Shown: positions 57,831 to 64,000 of the stretch, in pieces
How the letters are laid out: each line of letters opens with the position of its first letter
Position numbering within the stretch: position 1 is the stretch's first letter
From: CAVTPU01 sp963736695
GTDB lineage: Bacteria; Actinomycetota; Actinomycetes; Mycobacteriales; Micromonosporaceae
DNA: 64,000 nucleotides
Assembly: GCA_963736695.1 (NCBI GenBank)
Contig: CAVTPU010000004.1
Coordinates: 372,001-436,000 of the forward strand
Direction: 5' to 3'
The notes under the pieces: model-generated
Database searches by the model: none
What the model was told of the DNA's origin: nothing
Seen by the model: only the letters and a program-made list of their open reading frames with translations
Translations under genes and position numbers: made by a program

Positions 57831-58744
57831 CCACCACACCCACAACCCGCCCGACCGGCCGTGGCTGGGCATACACCGGCGCCATCCTCGGCGGAGCCGT
57901 ATCCATCGCCGCGAACGTGGCCCACTCATTCATCCACCCGGCCGGAGCTGACCCGACCTGGACCCCAGAACCCGGCGCAGTCGTCGGCGCGATCGTCTGG
58001 CCCGTCTTCCTGTTCATCGCCATCGAGATCCTGGCCCGCACCGTCTGGCCCACCGGACTCGGCTGGTCCACCCTTCGTTGGGGCGGACTCCTACCCGTCG
58101 CAGCAGTCGCCGCGTTCGTCTCCTACAAACACCTCTCCGGACTCCTCGCCCACTACGGCGAAGAACCCATCGTCTACTACCTCGGCCCCCTCGCCGTCGA
58201 CGGCCTCATGATCATGGCCACCGGCGCACTCCTGGCCTCCGCTCACCGACACACACCCACCACCACCACGATGCCCGCACCTGCGGCACACACCGTCACG
58301 CAACCCGTGACACCCGCACCGGTCGTCACCCCGGCACCCGTGCCAACGACACCGGTCACCGCGCCCCCGGCGAACCCGCCAACCGCCCCGGTCACCACAC
58401 CAAACCTCGAGCTGGCCAACGTTTCCCCGACGCCCCGGCGTCACACGCCGACCGTCCCGGCCCCAGCACCCGCACCGTCCACCCCCGACGTTTCCGTCAC
58501 CCCGGTCGACGCTGCCCCGAAGCTGACCCAGCCGGTCCCGGCCACCCTGCTCACCCGCGCCCACCACATCGCGCGAACCCACCACACCACCACCGGAACA
58601 CCCATCACCCCCGGCGAACTCGCCGTCCGGATGCGCGTCAACACCGACTCCGCGCAACAACTCATCGCCCTGATGAAACTGCGCGAAACCTCACCCACGC
58701 CCGCGACCCCGGTCAACGGCACACCAGTCAGAGTCGGCCACTAA
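57827..58744 (+). CDS. DUF2637-like (Spd-type) membrane protein
   Basis: A 305-residue protein. The first 130 residues contain about four membrane segments ('YTGAILGGAVSIAANVAHSF', 'GAIVWPVFLFIAIEILART', 'GGLLPVAAVAAFVSYKHLSG', 'YLGPLAVDGLMIMATGALLA') with the ...HxxxLxxxYGE... and PLAVDGLM motifs of DUF2637. A long Pro/Thr/Ala linker follows, then a helix-turn-helix-like end ('TPITPGELAVRMRVNTDSAQ'). DUF2637 proteins often precede the Rep gene in AICEs and are counted among spread (Spd) proteins. The start overlaps the NUDIX stop as ATGA. Confidence 0.8.
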   Translation: MTTTPTTRPTGRGWAYTGAILGGAVSIAANVAHSFIHPAGADPTWTPEPGAVVGAIVWPVFLFIAIEILARTVWPTGLGWSTLRWGGLLPVAAVAAFVSYKHLSGLLAHYGEEPIVYYLGPLAVDGLMIMATGALLASAHRHTPTTTTMPAPAAHTVTQPVTPAPVVTPAPVPTTPVTAPPANPPTAPVTTPNLELANVSPTPRRHTPTVPAPAPAPSTPDVSVTPVDAAPKLTQPVPATLLTRAHHIARTHHTTTGTPITPGELAVRMRVNTDSAQQLIALMKLRETSPTPATPVNGTPVRVGH

Positions 58745-58864
58745 CCGTCTCGACGCCTGACCGTCGCACCCGAAACCCCACAAGGTTTCGGGTCCGGCGG
58801 CACCCGCCGAGCCGCACCAAGCCGAACCCCACCGACCGACCCGCACTGACAGGAGAAAAACCCG

Positions 58865-60328
<1,464 letters not shown>

Positions 60329-60387
60329 CCGATTCAGTGTCAACCCCTCATTGACAGTCCACACACGACATCGGAGGAATCGATACC

Positions 60388-60588
60388 ATGACTACCCCCC
60401 GCCTTGTCACGACGGAAGAGGTCGCACAGCTGCTGCGACGCGATCCGTCGACGTTGCGACGCTGGCGCACCGCGCGACCCCTGCAAGGTCCGCCATTCAT
60501 CCGCCTCACCGATCGTGTGACGCTGTACGACGAAGATGACGTGGTCCGCTGGCTCGCGAGTCGGCGCGTAGAGGCGGAGGCGGCCTGA
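60388..60588 (+). CDS. xis: Excisionase (HTH_17/MerR-like)
   Basis: A 66-residue protein with the excisionase-type winged helix: 'LVTTEEVAQLLRRDPSTLRR' and 'WRTARPLQGPPFIRLTDRVT', 'LYDEDDVVRWLASRR'. It bends attachment-site DNA so that the integrase excises the element. A GGAGG sequence precedes ATG 60388. The last base of its stop codon is the first base of the integrase ATG, so the two are translated in step. Confidence 0.88.
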   Translation: MTTPRLVTTEEVAQLLRRDPSTLRRWRTARPLQGPPFIRLTDRVTLYDEDDVVRWLASRRVEAEAA

Positions 60589-61805
60589 TGGCGAAGCCGG
60601 AGATGCCCCCAGTCGGTGTAACTCTCGCGTCCGATGTGGAGTATTTGGAAGGCCGCCCAAATCCCTATCGGGCTCGTGTCCGATGGATAGATCCGGCCAC
60701 CAAGCGTCGTAAGTCCAAGTCGCAGTGTGTCGCGGCACTGGATCAAGCGCAGGCATGGATCGATGGCCTAGCCCGCGCAGCTATGGGCGGGGTCGACCCG
60801 TCGGCTGCCACCATGCGACTTCGCGACTACGGCTCGGCGGTCATGACGCTCGCGATGCGCGGTCTAGAAACGAAGACACTCGATCCCTACCTGGCCGGTT
60901 GGCGCAAGCGAGTCGTGCCGACCCTCGGCCACCTGCCCGTACGCATGATCACTAACGGGGCGGTCGATCGTGCCGTATCAGGCTGGATATCTGACGAGTG
61001 CAGCCGTTCGACCGTGAAAAACAGCCTGGCCGCTCTGGTTCGCGTCATGGAACAGGCAGTGCGAGATGGGATCATTGACCGGAATCCGGCGCGGGTCAGT
61101 GGTTGGCAGCGGGAGTTTCAGCGGGCAGAAGACGAACTCGACGATCCTCGGTCGCTGGCGCTTCCGGACTGGCAGACGTTGACGAGTCTCGCGGACGCAC
61201 TCGTCGACAGGTCCTATGACAAATTCGCGGGATGGGGCGAGGTGGTGATGTTCGCGGCGGCGACGGCGGCCCGCATCGGGGAGGTGTCCGGCGTTCAGCG
61301 CGACGATGTCAACTGCGAGACGTGGCTGTGGACGGTGCGGCGCCAGACAACTTCCGGTCCCGGCGGGCTGGTCGACAAGGGCACGAAGGGCAAGCGCGCC
61401 CGAACCGTTCCGATCATCGAAGAGATCCGCCCGTTCGTCGCCGCTCGAGTTCTAGCTGCGTCAACGCCTCAAACCCGTCTGTTCACTGGGCCTCGGGGTG
61501 GCCGGATCAGCACCGCCGTTTTGCGTGACGCCACGCACTGGGACGATGTTGTTGCCCGGCTCGGATTTGAGCATCTGCATCGGCACAGCCTGCGGCACAC
61601 GGGGTTGACTTGGCTGGCAGACGCCGGGGTGCCCGTCCATGTCCTGCGGAAGATCGCCGGGCACGGGTCATTGACGACGACTCAGCGTTATCTTCACCCA
61701 GATCGTCAGGCGATCGAAGACGCGGGCCTCGCGTTGAGCGCCCACCTGCGGGCGCCGACACAGGGCGGCTGGTCCACAAGTGGTCCACGGCTGCGAGTCG
61801 TCTAG
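60588..61805 (+). CDS. int: Tyrosine recombinase/integrase of the AICE
   Basis: A 405-residue phage-type integrase. The N-terminal part includes an arm-binding domain ('RARVRWIDPATKRRKSKSQC') and a SAM-like core-binding domain ('TLDPYLAGWRKRVVPTLGHL' to 'VMEQAVRDGIIDRNPARV'). The catalytic domain shows the first Arg ('AAATAARIGEVSGVQ'), 'HLHRHSLRHTGLTWLADAG' (HxLR), 'RKIAGHGSLTTTQRYLHPD' (GH and the nucleophilic Tyr). It recombines the element with the 3' half of tRNA-Pro; the att repeat begins 32 bases after its stop. A decayed relative lies at 46890-47507. Confidence 0.95.
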   Translation: MAKPEMPPVGVTLASDVEYLEGRPNPYRARVRWIDPATKRRKSKSQCVAALDQAQAWIDGLARAAMGGVDPSAATMRLRDYGSAVMTLAMRGLETKTLDPYLAGWRKRVVPTLGHLPVRMITNGAVDRAVSGWISDECSRSTVKNSLAALVRVMEQAVRDGIIDRNPARVSGWQREFQRAEDELDDPRSLALPDWQTLTSLADALVDRSYDKFAGWGEVVMFAAATAARIGEVSGVQRDDVNCETWLWTVRRQTTSGPGGLVDKGTKGKRARTVPIIEEIRPFVAARVLAASTPQTRLFTGPRGGRISTAVLRDATHWDDVVARLGFEHLHRHSLRHTGLTWLADAGVPVHVLRKIAGHGSLTTTQRYLHPDRQAIEDAGLALSAHLRAPTQGGWSTSGPRLRVV

Positions 61806-61836
61806 ATCGTCAAGTCGTAGCGAGTGGTAACGAAAG

Positions 61837-61928
61837 ACGGCCGTTGACCTGGGAAAACTCCCAAGTCGACGGCCGTTTTGTCGTGTCGGGACGGCGGGAT
61901 TCGAACCCACGACCCCTTGACCCCCAGG
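61837..61928. repeat. Right att repeat with terminator hairpin and tRNA-Pro 3' half
   Basis: This copy corresponds to 47540-47632, one base shorter in the spacer after the hairpin. 61837-61876 is the hairpin with a TTTT tail, a likely terminator for xis-int. 61887-61927 on the minus strand is the 3' half of tRNA-Pro(GGG) from the anticodon loop to the acceptor end. Beyond 61928 the sequence (CACTGAACGTTGCCC) does not resemble a tRNA 5' half, so the functional tRNA is elsewhere, presumably to the right beyond another element. Confidence 0.85.
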
Positions 61929-62232
61929 CACTGAACGTTGCCCATCGGCCAGGGAAGCCCCACTACCCCACCTCTACCGATAGTCCCGGCTAGTCCCCCG
62001 ACGTCCGGGCCGATGCGAGCCGGTAGTCACTCAGTTCAACACTCACGAGAGCCACCTCGCGGCCGGGCTAACCGGTGGAGGCCGCCAAACGCCGCTGTGT
62101 TGCGGCGGTCTACCCACAACGCACGCCGAGCAGACGGCCCTGCTGGGCTATATGTTCTGCGGACGCGCCAATCGGGGGGTCACTGACCTGTCCTCTATAG
62201 CGCCTCCGCAGACTCCAGAGGGCTCGCAAACA
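61929..62232. other. Intergenic stretch right of the AICE
   Basis: About 300 bases without a recognisable gene. It contains TAGTCCCGGCTAGTCCCC near 61980-61997, a paired motif reminiscent of the GGTCCCCA pairs by the left att site, and could be an arm region of a neighbouring element. No tRNA sequence is present. Confidence 0.35.
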
Positions 62233-62640
62233 TCATGTATTGAGGCTTCCCAGGCTCCATCCGGTCACCGAGGCCAGCCGTCCTCTCCAGAGAACGCCTT
62301 CTCCCACTGTCGGGAGAAGCCTAGATTCGTAGACGTAATATGCATTTTTCAAGTGGATGTAATCCTCAAAAACCGCTTCGTTGAGATAGTTCTCAAGTTC
62401 GGCACCATGGATCTCCGCTTCCAGGTTCTCTCCGAACGACTTGCCGAACTCGCCTGCCCCGGAGCAGATCTTCCTGAACTCGGACAACCACGCGTCACGG
62501 CCGATGAGAAGGCCTGTCAATGGGGCACCTGCGGTATTGAGCGTCACCGAAATTCGAAACGCTCCCACCTGTGCCATCTCAGCAAATGATCGTAGTAATG
62601 GGTCACCACTCGAAGCGACGGCCGGCTGCTCATCATTCAT
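62233..62640 (-). CDS. Hypothetical protein
   Basis: A 135-residue soluble protein. 'LLRSFAEMAQVGAFRISVTL' leads into 'NTAGAPLTGLLIGRDAWLSE', a strand-turn-strand followed by a helix, and the C-terminal half is helical with 'EIHGAELENYLNEAVFEDYI' and an aromatic-rich 'HLKNAYYVYES'. The beta hairpin recalls the start of gas-vesicle GvpU-like proteins, but no gas-vesicle genes are present and the match is weak. A+T content is higher than nearby genes, consistent with transferred DNA. Function unknown. Confidence 0.55.
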   Translation of the reverse strand: MNDEQPAVASSGDPLLRSFAEMAQVGAFRISVTLNTAGAPLTGLLIGRDAWLSEFRKICSGAGEFGKSFGENLEAEIHGAELENYLNEAVFEDYIHLKNAYYVYESRLLPTVGEGVLWRGRLASVTGWSLGSLNT

Positions 62641-62709
62641 GGAATCAGATTATATGGCGTTCTCCGACTCCGAACTGTAAGCCAAGACCCTGGCGAGGCG
62701 GGACAATCC

Positions 62710-63645
62710 TCAGTTCTTCCGGGCCTGCCAAGCCTCGACCATGACTTGGTCAAGGCCGGATCGGTGTGGTTGCCAACCAAGTTCACTGCCAATCCGGTAA
62801 ATGTTGGCAGTGAGGTACAGCGGTTCGGGCTTGGGCGGGTTGTGGGCGACCGCGATCCGCTGGCCCGTGACTTGCTCGGCGATGGCGACGACCTGGGCCA
62901 TGCTGACGCCGATGCCCGATCCGACGTTGTAAAGCCGATGCTGCCCGGGCTTGCAGGCAGTGAGGCTGGCCGACACTGCGTCGGCAACGTCTTGGACGTG
63001 GACGAAGTCGCGGACCGCTGAGCCGTCGCCGTTGAGGGTCACGTGGGGAATCTGACCGGTTAGTGCGCGGAGGATGTTCGGGATGATGCGGCCGGGGTCG
63101 GTGTCGCCGACGCCGTTGACGGCACCGGCGATGTTGAATGGTCGGAGTGTGACCGCGCCGATGGCGCCGGTCGTGGCATAGGCCGCGACCATCTGTTCCG
63201 CGGTGAGCTTCGATGCGGCGTACGGGTTTTCTGGGTGTGGTTCGAGGTCTTCTGAAAGCGCCCCGGTGTGTGTCGAGCCATAGACGATGTTGGTAGAGGT
63301 GAACACGAAAGCCGGCGGCTTGCCGGTGTAGCGGGCGGTGTCGATGGCCATGAGTAGGTTCAGGGTGCCGCCGGCGTTGACGTCGAAGTAGGTGAGCGGG
63401 TCGGTAAGCGAGTCTCGGCCACTGGTCACGGCTGCCAGGTGGACGACTCCGCCGTACCCGCCGGTTTGGATGATCTCGCCGAGTCGGGCGCGGTCTCGGA
63501 TGTCGCCAACGACTAGGTTGGCGCCGGCCGGCGTCGTGCGGGGTTGTCCGCGGGTGAGTATGTCGACCTGGTGCCCGGCGGACACCAGGTCGAGCGTGAC
63601 AGCGTGACCGAGGAACCCGGTTCCCCCGGTGACGAGGACCCGCAT
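62710..63645 (-). CDS. NAD-dependent sugar epimerase/dehydratase (GalE-like)
   Basis: A 311-residue extended SDR. 'MRVLVTGGTGFLGHAVTLDL' has the TGGTGFLG cofactor motif, 'FVFTSTNIVYGSTHTG' the catalytic Ser/Thr region and 'NPYAASKLTAEQMVAAYATT' the YxxxK; 'VTLRPFNIAGAVNGVGDTDP', 'IPHVTLNGDGSAVRDFVHVQ' and 'LYNVGSGIGVSMAQVV' are the nucleotide-sugar motifs of UDP-glucose 4-epimerases. It probably interconverts UDP- or dTDP-hexoses for surface polysaccharide or natural-product sugar supply. ATG 63645 lies 2 bases after the stop of the upstream gene, indicating an operon. Confidence 0.85.
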   Translation of the reverse strand: MRVLVTGGTGFLGHAVTLDLVSAGHQVDILTRGQPRTTPAGANLVVGDIRDRARLGEIIQTGGYGGVVHLAAVTSGRDSLTDPLTYFDVNAGGTLNLLMAIDTARYTGKPPAFVFTSTNIVYGSTHTGALSEDLEPHPENPYAASKLTAEQMVAAYATTGAIGAVTLRPFNIAGAVNGVGDTDPGRIIPNILRALTGQIPHVTLNGDGSAVRDFVHVQDVADAVSASLTACKPGQHRLYNVGSGIGVSMAQVVAIAEQVTGQRIAVAHNPPKPEPLYLTANIYRIGSELGWQPHRSGLDQVMVEAWQARKN

Positions 63646-63647
63646 GA

Positions 63648-64000
63648 CTAGTTCCTTCCGAGGATCGCGCGCCGGTGTTGCCAGGCCAGTTCGATGCACC
63701 CGGCTGCCGCCGGTGCGAGTCGGCCGCTGGCGGTCAGTTCGTTGATGACCTGCTGGGTGAACGGCAACGCCGAGGTGGGGTTGGCTCGGCCGGTCTTGAC
63801 TACGGTGCCTTCGTTGTTGCGGCTGACCATGTCGGCGAAGATCTGGTCGTAGGTTGGGCCGTCGAAGATGGCGACGGTGAGGATTTCGCCCCACAGGGTG
63901 AGCGCGTCGAGGGCGACGCCGAGGCAATAGACCCGTGCGTGTTCGGTCCGGTAGGCGTCGCACAACGACCGGAGTGGTTCAGCGTTGTAGTCGGCGGGTT
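63648..64000 (-). CDS. Truncated gene running off the right edge
   Basis: The frame is open to the window end, so the start is missing. At least 117 residues are visible, including 'ADYNAEPLRSLCDAYRTEHA', 'RVYCLGVALDALTLWGEIL' and 'DQIFADMVSRNNEGTVVKTG', ending 'GCIELAWQHRRAILGRN'. I do not recognise the family. It is directly upstream of, and probably co-transcribed with, the GalE-like gene, so a role in sugar-nucleotide or glycoconjugate metabolism is possible. Confidence 0.6.
   Translation of the reverse strand, partial: PADYNAEPLRSLCDAYRTEHARVYCLGVALDALTLWGEILTVAIFDGPTYDQIFADMVSRNNEGTVVKTGRANPTSALPFTQQVINELTASGRLAPAAAGCIELAWQHRRAILGRN

Noticed and set aside
61887..61927. A functional tRNA-Pro gene at the right att repeat
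   Set aside because: Only the 3' half from the anticodon loop is present; the adjoining sequence does not form the D-arm or the 5' acceptor strand. The same holds for 47591-47631.

Overview
The window is high-GC DNA (about two-thirds G+C) with GTG/TTG starts, ATGA-coupled genes and gene families typical of filamentous Actinobacteria: SARP/AfsR regulators, DUF5685, RepSA-type replication, SCO3933-like and DUF6907-like proteins. I cannot name the species. Many host genes sit singly or in short runs, and several carry single-base frame disruptions that could be real decay or base-calling errors.

Positions 1-18.1 kb look like a specialised-metabolite locus. A truncated AfsR-type regulator and a DHA2 exporter lead into an NmrA-like reductase and a P450 (minus strand). 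Divergent from these is a tightly coupled plus-strand run: OleA-like ketosynthase III, family-2 glycosyltransferase, second P450, OleC-like acyl-AMP ligase (frame broken) and OleD-like reductase. An opposing minus-strand run encodes a UbiG-like methyltransferase, an acyl-CoA dehydrogenase-family flavoenzyme and a type III polyketide synthase, with a UbiA prenyltransferase divergent from it. A frame-disrupted beta-helix, Gly-rich protein lies between the two arms. Ole-type A, C and D functions without an OleB hydrolase suggest a beta-lactone or related product rather than an olefin; this is inference.

Positions 18.1-46 kb hold accessory genes: a small operon ending in a caspase-fold (CHAT/DUF4347-like) protein, lipoproteins, a Cys-rich DUF5685 protein with an acyl-CoA dehydrogenase, a rhodanese lipoprotein behind a CsoR-like operator, a zinc metalloprotease, AlkD, DUF1152, an ADP-ribosylglycohydrolase with a long tail, a DsbA-like protein, remnants of IS1380 and of a VOC-fold gene, a two-gene module with a predicted beta-sandwich domain, and a HEAT-repeat protein with an IS5-family insertion exactly at its stop codon. 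Next to the IS lies the most suggestive candidate system: a nucleoside-phosphorylase-fold protein whose N-terminus shares an amyloid-like motif with the C-terminus of the adjacent membrane protein.

Positions 47.6-61.9 kb are an actinomycete integrative and conjugative element (AICE) with RepSA-like Rep, Xis, tyrosine integrase, a TraB/FtsK ATPase, DUF2637/Spd-like membrane proteins, two NUDIX proteins and an HTH regulator. It is bounded by 92-93 bp repeats carrying the 3' half of tRNA-Pro(GGG). A decayed second integrase just outside the left repeat and the lack of any complete tRNA at either repeat indicate a tandem array of elements in one tRNA-Pro site. To the right are an unrecognised gene, a GalE-like epimerase and a truncated gene running off the window.
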